From the NCBI GenBank assembly GCA_018240245.1, contig JAFEGD010000076.1, positions 1 to 40,082 of the forward strand: a stretch of DNA of 40,082 bases, in the 5' to 3' direction. Below the pieces are notes generated by a model. That model did no database searches, was not told the DNA's origin, and worked only from the letters and a program-made list of their open reading frames with translations. Both the position numbers and the translations under genes were made by a program. The stretch comes from Spirochaetota bacterium (GTDB lineage Bacteria > Spirochaetota > Leptospiria > Turneriellales > Turneriellaceae). Positions 27,294 through 35,083 of the stretch are shown here, in pieces. Position 1 is the first letter of the stretch. Every line of letters starts with the position of its first letter.

Positions 27294-28001
27294 CTATTTC
27301 CCTTTTTTAGACTTCGGTTCTTTCTTCGCAACGACACCGAGCTCGGCAAAATTCGTCAGCACTTTGTCGGCAAGGCCGTATTCGACCGCGCCTTTACCGT
27401 CGAGGTAATAATCGCGATCGGTGTCTTTTTCAACGCGCGTGAGCGGCTGGCCGCTCGTCTCGGCGATGATGCGGTTGAGTTCGGCGCGGGTTTTTTTGAT
27501 TTCTTCGGCGTGAATCTTGATGTCGAGCGCAGGCGCGACAATCTGCCCGCTGATGAGCGGCTGGTGGATCATCACCTTTGCGTGTTCAAAAACGTAGCGA
27601 TGATTTTTTTCGCCGACGGTTAAAAGAATCGCACCCATCGATGCCGCCATGCCCATACAAATAGTATGCACAGGCGATGAGATCATTTTCATCACATCGT
27701 AAATTGCCATGCCCGAAGTAATCACTCCGCCGGGGGAGTTAATGAAGAAATAGATCGGCTTACCGGGGTCGCTGGCTTCGAGAAAGAGCATGCGCGCGAC
27801 AATCGACTCGGCCGAGCGGTCGGTAACAGCGCCCCAGAGAAAAATCTGGCGGCGTTCGAGAAAACGCTCGGCAATGCGGTCGCCGAGCGGCGAGGGGCGG
27901 TCTTCTTTGGTTTTGGGTTTTTGCGGCTCATCGTCGTCGTCGTCATCGTCGGCGACGGGCGCGCCGAATGGGTATTTCATCTCAAAGGGGTTTTTTAACA
28001 T
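27294..28001 (-). CDS. clpP: ATP-dependent Clp protease proteolytic subunit with acidic N-terminal extension
   Basis: With the ATG at 28001 the product has 235 residues. The ClpP core is clear: INSPGG (88-92), GMAASMGA with nucleophile Ser121, MIHQP with His146, and [10 protein letters not shown] with Asp193. It would form the tetradecameric chamber that works with ClpX or ClpA-type ATPases. Compared with typical ClpP (about 195-205 residues) it has an N-terminal extension containing seven consecutive Asp (about 18-24) followed by [15 protein letters not shown] Lys-rich tail ([10 protein letters not shown]) ends the protein. No strong ribosome-binding site is seen; a GTG at 28055 runs toward a dispersed repeat and is less likely. 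Confidence 0.95.
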   Translation of the reverse strand: MLKNPFEMKYPFGAPVADDDDDDDEPQKPKTKEDRPSPLGDRIAERFLERRQIFLWGAVTDRSAESIVARMLFLEASDPGKPIYFFINSPGGVITSGMAIYDVMKMISSPVHTICMGMAASMGAILLTVGEKNHRYVFEHAKVMIHQPLISGQIVAPALDIKIHAEEIKKTRAELNRIIAETSGQPLTRVEKDTDRDYYLDGKGAVEYGLADKVLTNFAELGVVAKKEPKSKKGK

Positions 28002-28066
28002 GCGCGTAAGATACGATATTGCGCACAAGCGGACAATTTTTTTATCGGCGCGCACGCATCGACTAG

Positions 28067-28183
28067 GTGACTGGGCGGAAACTCGCGCAAGCTGTATACA
28101 AAGGCGATTTTTTCCACGATAAGTACGTGTGGTGCTGCAATGAGCAGCATATCAGCGCGTTTCCGCCCAATTACAATAGTTAA
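28067..28183. repeat. Dispersed repeat copy 2, with inverted second copy
   Basis: GTGACTGGGCGGAAACTCGC starts at 28067. Its continuation matches the copy at 35444 over about 42 bp. A second, inverted copy lies at 28155-28174, so the element forms an imperfect hairpin of about 108 bp. Read forward it is an open frame of 38 codons beginning [15 protein letters not shown] and ending at TAA 28181-28183. Confidence 0.65.
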
Positions 28184-28222
28184 ATGATTGATATTATCTC
28201 TCGAAATTAATTTTGTGCCTTT

Positions 28223-30259
28223 ATGCGCCTGCAGTATTTTCCTCTTGCAGTTCTATTTTTACTCGGTAGTAGTATTCACGCAGAAGACCTTAAACCGCTT
28301 CTTCGATTTAGTTTTAAAGCAAACTCGTCTAAGATCTTACCCGGTAACTCAACCGAAAAGGGAACAGCCTATAATTGCCAAGGGTTTATCAATCCAGAAG
28401 ATCAAGCGCAAGATTTTGCTGTTGTTGCCATATTCAATCAAAATGCGTGTTACACCGACCCAAGATGGTCAAACTTAAGCTATCGCGTTGAAACGGGGAT
28501 AGCAACTTCACGTGATGGCAAGGTTAGTTATCCGGCAGTTCGCGTACACCCCTCTTCAAAAAGGGCTACCGATTTTCTATCATCGAAGCATATTGCATAC
28601 TATCGTACTTCGCAAGCGACAGAGGTGTTTGAATTAAATGGCGATGAACTCATCAAGAGCTATCGCACAACGAAAGAAATGGCCATAGACGATTTTCAAA
28701 GGATTGAAAATTTCTATGTCGATAATATCTCACGGCCTTCGGTATATGTATTTATTCCCGGCGAAGCGAATTTTTCAGCCTATCAACAGATTGCACCCAA
28801 TGTATCTGCCGCACAGCTTTTCGCAGGCAAAAATTTTACAGTCGAGCGTTATCGTTTTGACGTCCCTGGCGCTATCTTTGATACTATAAATGACTTCAAT
28901 CCGAGTATGACGAGTGGCGAAACGAGGTATGGACGTTCGAGATCTTTTTTCTTGCAAAAGCAATCGAAAGGTTTTTCAGTCGTCTGGCAAGATCAGAAAA
29001 ACGACGATATTTTTTTATCCACTATCGCCGATGATCTAAAAAATATCGAAACAAAGAAAATGAAATCTCTGGAGGGTTTCGCTTTGGCCGCCGCCACGAG
29101 CGACGACGAGGGCAACGTCTATTATATATTGATTGAGCGAAGTAAAGATTATTATACTTTTAATACAATGCGAGCTTCATCTTTTAAGGCAGATTTGAAT
29201 GGTAACTCAATTCTTTCAAAAAAGATCGATACAGATCAAAAAGGTTTTAACATTGCTAATTTTGCCGCAGGGGCCGGCCAAACAGAGTTTTCGTCGGCTT
29301 CGTTAGTTTTTAAGAATGGTTTCTTAGCTTTGACTTTAGGCCGGACGATGCACAAAAGTGGCGACGGTCTAAATCATCAGGGAGCTATTATCGTTGTTTT
29401 TGATGCGAAAGATTTTTCGATTGTGAAAAATCACGGCCAAGCTTCCGGGCACTCGCTGGGTAACGTTACAGTTCCCGCAAGCGATAACGATTTTTGGGCT
29501 ATTGATTTAGGCGACAACTACCCCAGAGGCGTTTCTCTTTATCGGTTTAACGAAGTAGCTATGAAACGTCGCCTGCTTTATACTATCAAAGTCCATCATG
29601 GCGAATCTGAGCGAACCATTAACGGACAAACAACGCCTGTGTATGAAGAAATCAGTCGTGGCAATAAGACTTTTTACAAGTGGTCAAACGATAACACACC
29701 TTATAGCGAGCTTGGTGGAGTCAACGAAACCAAAGACGGCGTATTGGTATTTTTTACCGGCGAACCCGATGCCTACGGAAAATCTCTTAGAACTGAAAAA
29801 GCATTGGCTGTTCTGAATGATGCACGCAATTTGAGTTATATTTATCTTCAGAAAGATTTTACTAAGCCCGATGCGATTCTTTCCCATGGAATTACCGAAA
29901 AGGGCGGATTTTATACTTTTGGGGGTACTTATTCAGAACAAGAGAATAAAGGAATAAAATGGCTCACAAATTTTAGAAACTTGAATAAGCAAAATGTGTC
30001 TCGCGTGAAAACCATTTCTCTGGATAATAATCGTGTTTTTCTGTTGTATGAAATATGGACAAAAGATAATTATAGCTCGACACAACTGAATGTTTTTGAT
30101 CCGGTAAAAGGCTCCATTGTGATTTCAGAAAACATAGGTGGGGCAATGCGATTGGGTTGGCGCGATGATTTGCTGCTAAAAGAGGGGCAAATTTTTGCGC
30201 CGACGGGAAATGTAACCGACGGTAAATTAGAAATTAATATCATCAAATTCAAACGTTGA
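28223..30259 (+). CDS. Secreted protein of unknown family (AT-rich)
   Basis: The product has 678 residues. A signal peptide ends SIHAED. The mature protein has many short beta-strand-like segments (FVVWQDQKN-type, YILIERSKDYY, GALIVVFDAKD-type) and several Gly-Asp turns, suggesting a beta-propeller or similar fold. No family motif or lipobox Cys is recognised. Base composition is far more AT-rich than the CGCG-rich neighbours, and codons such as AAA, TTT and ATT dominate, which points to transfer from elsewhere. It lies between two direct copies of the GTGAYTAGGCGG repeat (28067 and 30280) and is followed by a toxin remnant. Confidence 0.75.
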   Translation: MRLQYFPLAVLFLLGSSIHAEDLKPLLRFSFKANSSKILPGNSTEKGTAYNCQGFINPEDQAQDFAVVAIFNQNACYTDPRWSNLSYRVETGIATSRDGKVSYPAVRVHPSSKRATDFLSSKHIAYYRTSQATEVFELNGDELIKSYRTTKEMAIDDFQRIENFYVDNISRPSVYVFIPGEANFSAYQQIAPNVSAAQLFAGKNFTVERYRFDVPGAIFDTINDFNPSMTSGETRYGRSRSFFLQKQSKGFSVVWQDQKNDDIFLSTIADDLKNIETKKMKSLEGFALAAATSDDEGNVYYILIERSKDYYTFNTMRASSFKADLNGNSILSKKIDTDQKGFNIANFAAGAGQTEFSSASLVFKNGFLALTLGRTMHKSGDGLNHQGAIIVVFDAKDFSIVKNHGQASGHSLGNVTVPASDNDFWAIDLGDNYPRGVSLYRFNEVAMKRRLLYTIKVHHGESERTINGQTTPVYEEISRGNKTFYKWSNDNTPYSELGGVNETKDGVLVFFTGEPDAYGKSLRTEKALAVLNDARNLSYIYLQKDFTKPDAILSHGITEKGGFYTFGGTYSEQENKGIKWLTNFRNLNKQNVSRVKTISLDNNRVFLLYEIWTKDNYSSTQLNVFDPVKGSIVISENIGGAMRLGWRDDLLLKEGQIFAPTGNVTDGKLEINIIKFKR

Positions 30260-30279
30260 CAATAAAATAGACGCTTAGA

Positions 30280-30299
30280 GTGACTAGGCGTGAACTCGC
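30280..30299 (+). repeat. Dispersed repeat copy 3
   Basis: GTGACTAGGCGTGAACTCGC resembles the other copies (19 of 20 against 35444) in the same orientation as the copy at 28067. It leads directly, in frame, into the PIN-domain remnant. Confidence 0.65.
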
Positions 30300-30448
30300 T
30301 AACAGTTTTGTATCGCTCGCCTCTATTTGGGAAATGCAAAATGGAATACGATTTAGGAAAACTAGATTTAGCGGTTCACCCCAAACAATTCGTCGAAAAA
30401 GCCACAACCGAAGTTATATTTCTTCTGTCGAGACTGCCTCTAAATTGA
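30280..30448 (+). pseudogene. PIN-domain (VapC-type toxin) remnant, frameshifted
   Basis: Frame 1 reads ANSFVSLASIWEMQN, the conserved FVSxASIWE block of VapC-type PIN toxins. One extra base at about 30343 shifts the frame. The next frame reads EYDLGKLDLAVHPKQFVEKA and then LLSRLPLN to a TGA at 30446-30448, matching the usual LGKLxL...P..F segment. The N-terminal part with the first catalytic Asp and the C-terminal third are absent. PIN toxins cleave RNA; this one cannot be active. It sits between the AT-rich secreted gene and a palindrome. Confidence 0.65.
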
Positions 30449-30497
30449 GTTCTGGGATTTTTTCTGACAACTCTTGGGTTCCGACGCAGGCTATGTT

Positions 30498-30530
30498 TTT
30501 CCATAGCTACGCAGCGCGTAGCTATGGAAA
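30498..30530. terminator. Perfect palindrome at convergent gene ends
   Basis: TTTCCATAGCTACGC, an AGC loop and the exact complement form a 15-bp stem between the ends of the 28223 gene and the CFA synthase. There is no long U-run outside the stem. The arm TTTCCATAGCT is shared with the motifs at 3374 and 31797, so it may be a repeat element that also stops transcription. Confidence 0.6.
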
Positions 30531-30548
30531 TCCATTACTAACCGCGCC

Positions 30549-31703
30549 TTACGCCGACTTCTTTTTCCAGCTCTCTTTTTCGTGCACGAGCGCGGGCTTA
30601 CCGATAAACTGCTTACGGTTAAACTTTGCCGTGTTCTTATGCGCCACGATCTGGTAGCAGGTCGCATGGCCTTCGGCGGCGATCTGCGTCGACCATGCCA
30701 AGAAGGCATCCCATAGGCGAAACCAGTATTGGTTATACGCCTTCAGCACGTGCTGCTTGTTCTTCAACCAGTTTTGGTGCCATTGGTTCAGCGTATTCGA
30801 GTAATGAATGCCAACCGTCTCGACACTACGCACTTCAAAACCCGCATTTTCGAGTTTCTTGATATACCATTTCAGCGGCATGCTCGCGTCGGCGCCGGGA
30901 AAAATATATTTATTCATGAAGAGACCCCAGACGAGGCTTTCCATGTTCCACAGTCCCGACTTGAGGCCCGCGACTTGCTGGTAATAGATGCCGTCGTCGT
31001 CTAAGAGGTTGTAGACCTGCTTCATGAATTTGTTAAAATTCTTCACGCCGACATGCTCGGCCATTTCAATGCAGGTGATCTTGTCGAATTTTTGCTTGGG
31101 AATGTCGCGGTAGTCGATCTTGAGAACATCCACCTTGCCCTGTAGTTTTTGCTTCTTGATTTGCTCGCTGATATATTGGTAGCCCTGCTCGGCGATCGTG
31201 ACGCCCGTCACCGTCGCGCCGTATTTTTTGGCGGAGTTATAAAGCAACGTGCCCCAGCCGCAACCGATGTCGAGCATCTTGTCGCCCTTTTGGAGATTAA
31301 TTTTTTCTGCAACCAAGTCGATCTTATTTTGTTGCGCCTGTTCGAGAGTTTCTTTGCCGGTCTTGTAGATACCGCTCGTGTAAACCATGTAAGGCCCCAA
31401 AAACCAATTAAAGAAATCGTTACCGATGTCGTAATGGTCTTGTGCGATGCGCGTGTCTTGCGCTTTCGAGTGGATGATAACCTGCGGTAAAAATTTGGTA
31501 AGAAAAAAGCGGTAATGCGACGAGACGAATTTGAATTCGAAAATCTCGTGCTTATGCTTCAAGAGCTCGGCAAAGGTATTCACCTTGAGATCGATATCGC
31601 CTGCGATGTAGTCTTCGACAACGCGAATGATCGGAACTTTCTTTTTAGAGTAACGCTTGTTGAGGCTCTTTTTGTTGACCGCAACGAAATCTGAAATTTG
31701 CAT
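30549..31703 (-). CDS. cfa: Cyclopropane-fatty-acyl-phospholipid synthase family methyltransferase
   Basis: From ATG 31703 the product has 384 residues. A helical N-terminal region precedes DHYDIGNDFFNWFLGPYMVYTS (about 89-110), the hallmark of CFA synthases, and the SAM-binding motif LDIGCGWGTLLYN (about 144-156). IEMAEHVG, the bicarbonate-site-type motif, and the YIFPGADASMP and WHQNW segments complete the family pattern. The enzyme adds a methylene from SAM across the double bond of phospholipid acyl chains at the inner membrane. It is divergent from an acyl desaturase that would make such double bonds. A TTG at 31736 is a less likely start. Confidence 0.93.
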   Translation of the reverse strand: MQISDFVAVNKKSLNKRYSKKKVPIIRVVEDYIAGDIDLKVNTFAELLKHKHEIFEFKFVSSHYRFFLTKFLPQVIIHSKAQDTRIAQDHYDIGNDFFNWFLGPYMVYTSGIYKTGKETLEQAQQNKIDLVAEKINLQKGDKMLDIGCGWGTLLYNSAKKYGATVTGVTIAEQGYQYISEQIKKQKLQGKVDVLKIDYRDIPKQKFDKITCIEMAEHVGVKNFNKFMKQVYNLLDDDGIYYQQVAGLKSGLWNMESLVWGLFMNKYIFPGADASMPLKWYIKKLENAGFEVRSVETVGIHYSNTLNQWHQNWLKNKQHVLKAYNQYWFRLWDAFLAWSTQIAAEGHATCYQIVAHKNTAKFNRKQFIGKPALVHEKESWKKKSA

Positions 31704-31796
31704 CGCGCACGGCGGGGAAACGAGATAGGATGACAACTATTTAACGGCGTTAGTTTAACCGTTTGGTTAATCGACGAAGTATTTATCGGCTCAGGA

Positions 31797-31816
31797 TTTC
31801 CATAGCTAGGGTGACT
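31797..31816 (+). repeat. Dispersed motif TTTCCATAGCTRGGGTGAYT, copy 2
   Basis: The sequence TTTCCATAGCTAGGGTGACT is 18/20 identical to 3374-3393. It lies in the divergent region between CFA synthase and desaturase. Confidence 0.6.
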
Positions 31817-31860
31817 ATGCCCAGTTAGCCAACGTACATGAGCAAAGCAAAATTGAGTTT

Positions 31861-31885
31861 ACATAACAAACACTGTTAGATATGT
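31861..31885. promoter_or_regulatory. Imperfect 25-bp palindrome, candidate operator
   Basis: ACATAACAAACA-C-TGTTAGATATGT has 10 of 12 symmetric pairs. It overlaps a possible -10 region that follows TTGAGT (31853-31858) and lies about 50 nt before the desaturase start. Size and symmetry suit a TetR-family operator, and such a gene lies just downstream. In the same gap CGTTAGTTTA (31748) recurs inverted as TAACTAACG (31894). Confidence 0.4.
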
Positions 31886-31933
31886 GGTCGTAGTAACTAA
31901 CGTTGATAAATATCGGGTTAGTCAGGAGGTTTG

Positions 31934-32737
31934 ATGGCAACGATTTTGATTTTTTTCGGAGTGCACTGGTTTCTTTCCGCTTTTTCTCAAACTTTTTTTC
32001 TGCACCGCTATGCGTCGCATAGCATGTTCACGATGAATAGAGGCTGGGAACGCTTTTGGCATCTCTTCACGATTATTGCGCAAGGGCCCTCGTATCTCAA
32101 TCCGCGCGGTTATGCGATTTTACACCGCATGCACCACCAATTTTCCGATACCGAAAAAGACCCGCACAGCCCGCACCATGCAAAAAACTTTTTCGACATG
32201 ATGGTAAAAACAAAACACACCTACGACGATTACGCCTATGGCCGCGTCGTGGCAGCGACGACCTTCAGCGAAAATACGCCTTCATGGCCGCTGGTCGACA
32301 ACCTCGGCAAATCGTGGTTTTTTCGCATCGGTGCCGGTTCGCTCTATGCTTTCTTTTATATGGCATTCGTCCCAACGGGCATGTGGTATCTCTACTTGCT
32401 TTTGCCTGCGCATTGGCTCATGGGGCCTATCCACGGTGCGATCGTCAATTGGGGCGGGCATAAATACGGCTATGTGAATTATACGAAAACCAAAGACGAG
32501 TCGAAAAATACGCTCCCCATCGATTTTTTGGTTGGCGGCGAACTTTACCAGAACAATCACCACGCTTTTGGTACGCAGCCTAATTTCGCCAAACGCTGGT
32601 TCGAGCTCGATACAACGTATCAAATCATGCGCGTCTTTAACCTGCTGCACATTATCCGGTTCAAAAAATTGGGAGAGCCGAAAGCGGCGAAAACTACGAC
32701 TCGACCACCGGTCTCTACCGAAACTGCGGCGGCCTGA
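31934..32737 (+). CDS. Acyl-CoA/acyl-lipid desaturase (membrane di-iron)
   Basis: The start ATG 31934 follows AGGAGG at a good distance. The product has 267 residues. The three His boxes of membrane fatty-acid desaturases are present: HRYASH (24-29), HRMHH (64-68) and QNNHH (about 206-210). Hydrophobic segments flank them. The enzyme inserts a cis double bond using oxygen and an electron donor, probably at C9 as in the delta-9 group. The lack of an N-terminal extension fits short bacterial desaturases. With the divergent CFA synthase and downstream TetR gene it forms a membrane-fluidity module. An Ala/Thr-rich tail is probably disordered. Confidence 0.92.
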   Translation: MATILIFFGVHWFLSAFSQTFFLHRYASHSMFTMNRGWERFWHLFTIIAQGPSYLNPRGYAILHRMHHQFSDTEKDPHSPHHAKNFFDMMVKTKHTYDDYAYGRVVAATTFSENTPSWPLVDNLGKSWFFRIGAGSLYAFFYMAFVPTGMWYLYLLLPAHWLMGPIHGAIVNWGGHKYGYVNYTKTKDESKNTLPIDFLVGGELYQNNHHAFGTQPNFAKRWFELDTTYQIMRVFNLLHIIRFKKLGEPKAAKTTTRPPVSTETAAA

Positions 32738-32745
32738 TTTATCCT

Positions 32746-33477
32746 TTGCACGTGATTCCAGAAGTGGGATTAAGCCCTGTGGCGCTTACTCCCACCGAAC
32801 GCGCGCTTCGTATAAAAGGCGCTGCAAAACACCAGCGCCGCGCTCGGGGTTCGTTAAGCCGCGAAGAGATTATCGAAGCGGCGACTGCAGTTGTCAACGA
32901 ACAGGGCGTCGAAGCCATGAGCATGCGGCGTGTGGCCGAACGACTCGGCTGCTCGGTCGCGAGCCCTTACGCGCATTTTGAAAATCAAAAAGAAATTATG
33001 CGCATTCTGGTGATGAACGGCGAAACGCGCTTAACCACCGACTTGCGCCAAGCGCAGGCGAGTTCGGCAAATGTCTACGAGCAGCTCGACGCCATCGCGC
33101 ACGGCTACTGGAACTTCGCCTCGAAGAATCGCCAACTACACCGACTCATGTTCAGCGCGTCGGGGGGTAAACTCTACCGCAAATCTTTTCCGACATTGCC
33201 GACATCTTACCGAGTTTTTCTCGAAACCATTCGCCGCGGTATCAGCTCGGGTGCGATTCCCTACACGCGCAAAAACTATCCCGCAATCGCGCGCACGATG
33301 TGGTCGTGGATGTACGGCCTCATCGTGCTCGACCTCAACGGTATGATACGCCACCCGAAGGGAGCCGACCCCGTCGCCGAAGGTATTGCGCTTTTTACCA
33401 AACTTCTGAAAAGCGGCGAGAGCCCGCTCTTCGACCGCCGCCGTTCTGCACCCGCCGCTTTCAAACCGGCGACATAA
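32746..33477 (+). CDS. TetR/AcrR-family transcriptional regulator
   Basis: The product has up to 243 residues; the start is uncertain (TTG 32746, GTG 32752 or GTG 32779). The DNA-binding region is LSREEIIEAATAVVNEQGVE then MSMRRVAERLGCSVASPYAHF. The C-terminal domain has the helical pattern of the TetR_C_33/WHG type (HGYWNFASKNRQLHRLMF, ARTMWSWMYGLIVLDLNGM). It begins 8 nt after the desaturase stop, so it is co-transcribed and may repress the desaturase and perhaps the divergent CFA synthase. The N-terminal leader contains a GGATTAAGCCC palindrome that codes VGLSPV. The last 17 bases overlap the convergent acetyltransferase gene. Confidence 0.9.
   Translation: MHVIPEVGLSPVALTPTERALRIKGAAKHQRRARGSLSREEIIEAATAVVNEQGVEAMSMRRVAERLGCSVASPYAHFENQKEIMRILVMNGETRLTTDLRQAQASSANVYEQLDAIAHGYWNFASKNRQLHRLMFSASGGKLYRKSFPTLPTSYRVFLETIRRGISSGAIPYTRKNYPAIARTMWSWMYGLIVLDLNGMIRHPKGADPVAEGIALFTKLLKSGESPLFDRRRSAPAAFKPAT
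32764..32783. repeat. GGGYTTAAGCCC-type palindrome, copy 3 (start of the TetR gene)
   Basis: GTGGGATTAAGCCCTGTGGC resembles the palindrome core at 19687-19705 and codes VGLSPVA in the same frame as the other two copies. Confidence 0.45.
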
Positions 33478-33916
33478 ATTCCATCACAACCGCAGCGGAG
33501 CCGTCGGTGTAATAACTATGACGCCGCGCGATTTCGCGAAAACCGAGCTGCGCGTAAAACACCTGCGCGGCTGTGTTTGTCGTCGAGACCTCGAGTAATA
33601 GCCGTGTCGGCTGCCGCGCTAATTCTTGGTTCTCGACAAGCTGGCGGATTAACTGGCTTGCAATGCCCTGCCGCCGAACGGTTGGTAAGATGCCGATTTT
33701 CTTGATTTCGATGGTATCGAGAGTGCGTAAAATCGTCAAAAAACCAACTATAGTTTTGTCTTCTGTCGTGTACGCGCAGAAAACTTCGCTGCCAGCGGCG
33801 GTAAGTTCGCCCTGCCACTCGCCTGTCGAATAAGCCGCGTCGCCAAAAATTTCTCGATCGAGCTTGAGCAGAGTCGCGGCGTCGGACTCGGTGGCCGCTT
33901 TAATATCCGCTATCAA
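33461..33916 (-). CDS. RimI-like GNAT N-acetyltransferase
   Basis: The product has 151 residues starting at a TTG (33916) next to GAGGGGG. The GNAT core is clear: KIGILPTVRRQGIASQLIRQ is the acetyl-CoA-binding loop, and LLLEVSTTNTAAQVFYAQLGF followed by RRHSYYTDGSAAVVMEF is the RimI-type C-terminus. RimI acetylates the N-terminal Ala of ribosomal protein S18; related enzymes have other targets. No tsaB or tsaD gene, common neighbours of rimI, lies beside it in this window, so rimI itself is not certain. Confidence 0.88.
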   Translation of the reverse strand: MIADIKAATESDAATLLKLDREIFGDAAYSTGEWQGELTAAGSEVFCAYTTEDKTIVGFLTILRTLDTIEIKKIGILPTVRRQGIASQLIRQLVENQELARQPTRLLLEVSTTNTAAQVFYAQLGFREIARRHSYYTDGSAAVVMEFMSPV

Positions 33917-33931
33917 TCCCCCTCGATTTCT

Positions 33932-34156
33932 TCACTTACGCACGCAGCTTACCGCATTCGATAAAATATAACAAACGACTTCTGAATTCGCGCAACGCGA
34001 GTAGGCAATCACCGGCGTATCGGCCGAATTGTCGTCGTCTAAATTACCCTTCGTGCAAGTAAAGTTATACGAAGACGCCGCAGCGTCGGTTCGCGCACAC
34101 GCCTCGGCAGCGAGGCTTAATGCAAAAACAAGCGCAATAATAATTTTTTTTATCAT
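33932..34156 (-). CDS. Small secreted cysteine-containing protein
   Basis: From ATG 34156, supported by GAGGTGA, the product has 74 residues. The signal sequence is MIKKIIIALVFALSLAAEAC. The Cys could be a relaxed spirochaetal lipobox, or cleavage could occur earlier. The mature part of about 54 residues holds four further Cys (TCTKG, RCANS, VVCYI, VSCVR), allowing two disulfides. No family is recognised. It follows the membrane protein gene by 7 nt, so the two form an operon. Confidence 0.65.
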   Translation of the reverse strand: MIKKIIIALVFALSLAAEACARTDAAASSYNFTCTKGNLDDDNSADTPVIAYSRCANSEVVCYILSNAVSCVRK

Positions 34157-34163
34157 GTTCACC

Positions 34164-34547
34164 TCAAAATATTTTGTGTAAGATATAGTTCGCAAGCTGC
34201 AACGCCGCGGCGCTAACGAGCAGCGTTTGAAAACTGCGGATCGTCAAGCGATCGGTGAGTTTATCGGCCGCAAAAAAGATAATCACATTAAAGATAAAAC
34301 CGATGAGCACGCCAAATAAACCTATTGTGATAAAATTCAAAATGGCCTTAACGATGCCTAATGTCAGAATATTGAGTACTGTCGCGGTGCCACCGAGCAG
34401 AAAGCCGACGACGATGTTGACGCCGACGAGAATCAGCGCCACAACGGGAATAGCGCCCATCTCAATTTCAAAATCTTTGAGCGCTTTCTTTAACACGTAG
34501 AGCAATGCGCAGAACACGAGAAACGTTACAATGAGTTTTATTAGCAT
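34164..34547 (-). CDS. Small membrane protein, phage-holin-like family (DUF360-type)
   Basis: From ATG 34547 the product has 127 residues with four hydrophobic helices (LIVTFLVFCALLYVL, PVVALILVGVNIVVGFLLGG, ILTLGIVKAILNFITIGLFGVL, FIFNVIIFFAA). The order NILTLGI...NFITIGLFG...NVIIFFAADKLTD resembles the PF04020/DUF360 group, widespread small membrane proteins of unknown role annotated as phage-holin-like. The start at 34580 is less likely. It is co-transcribed with the small secreted protein. Confidence 0.65.
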   Translation of the reverse strand: MLIKLIVTFLVFCALLYVLKKALKDFEIEMGAIPVVALILVGVNIVVGFLLGGTATVLNILTLGIVKAILNFITIGLFGVLIGFIFNVIIFFAADKLTDRLTIRSFQTLLVSAAALQLANYILHKIF

Positions 34548-34735
34548 GGGTAAGACCCACCCTTGCCGGTGGTATTGCAAGCGTATTTACCGTAATATGC
34601 TCGCCTTTGCAATCTCAAGATTCTTGTCCGCAACTCGCTTGGATTTACCCTGCAAATTTGGCAGCAAAGTTTTGCTCCAGAGGGACGGCGTTCGGATGTA
34701 TCGCCGCACTCTTGTTGTACGCAGTGGGTCGACTG

Positions 34736-35083
34736 TTAAGATATCAAAGACTCGGCTGGTATTTTCAGCTTCTTATTCAAATTTCTTATCATTTCCACCG
34801 TCAGAGCTCTTTTTCTGGATAAAATCTCAGAAACCCGATTGTTTCCACCTAACAAAGATGCAATATCGGTTTTTTTTAAGCCCATCTGTTCTATTCTGAA
34901 TTTTATTGCTTCAATTGGATCAGGAGGCAAGATATTGTAATGGGTTTCTTCATAAAGATCAACTAGAGTCGAAAGCACATCTAATTCATCCCGCAATTTC
35001 TTGTCCTTCGTATCCCAGATTTCCTTAATACGCTTGACTGTTCGCTTGTAATCTCTTTCATTTCTAATCGGGGTTATCATCAT
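34736..35083 (-). CDS. higA: HigA-type antitoxin
   Basis: The product has 115 residues. The N-terminal half is acidic and basic helical (the part that wraps the toxin). The C-terminal half is an Xre-type helix-turn-helix: PIEAIKFRIEQMGLKKTDIA, then LLGGNNRVSEILSRKRALT. It neutralises HigB and represses the operon by binding palindromic DNA. ATG 35083 overlaps the toxin TGA by four bases, and GAGGAGG lies inside the end of the toxin gene, so the two are translationally coupled. AT-rich, unlike native genes. Confidence 0.93.
   Translation of the reverse strand: MMITPIRNERDYKRTVKRIKEIWDTKDKKLRDELDVLSTLVDLYEETHYNILPPDPIEAIKFRIEQMGLKKTDIASLLGGNNRVSEILSRKRALTVEMIRNLNKKLKIPAESLIS

Noticed and set aside
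28067-28183. Inverted arms with bulges as an integron attC site
   Set aside because: The conserved attC ends (GTTRRRY and RYYYAAC) are absent and no integrase gene is present in the window.
34581-34735. Possible gene remnant between the membrane protein and higA
   Set aside because: Short open frames exist on both strands but none shows a recognisable motif or start signal.
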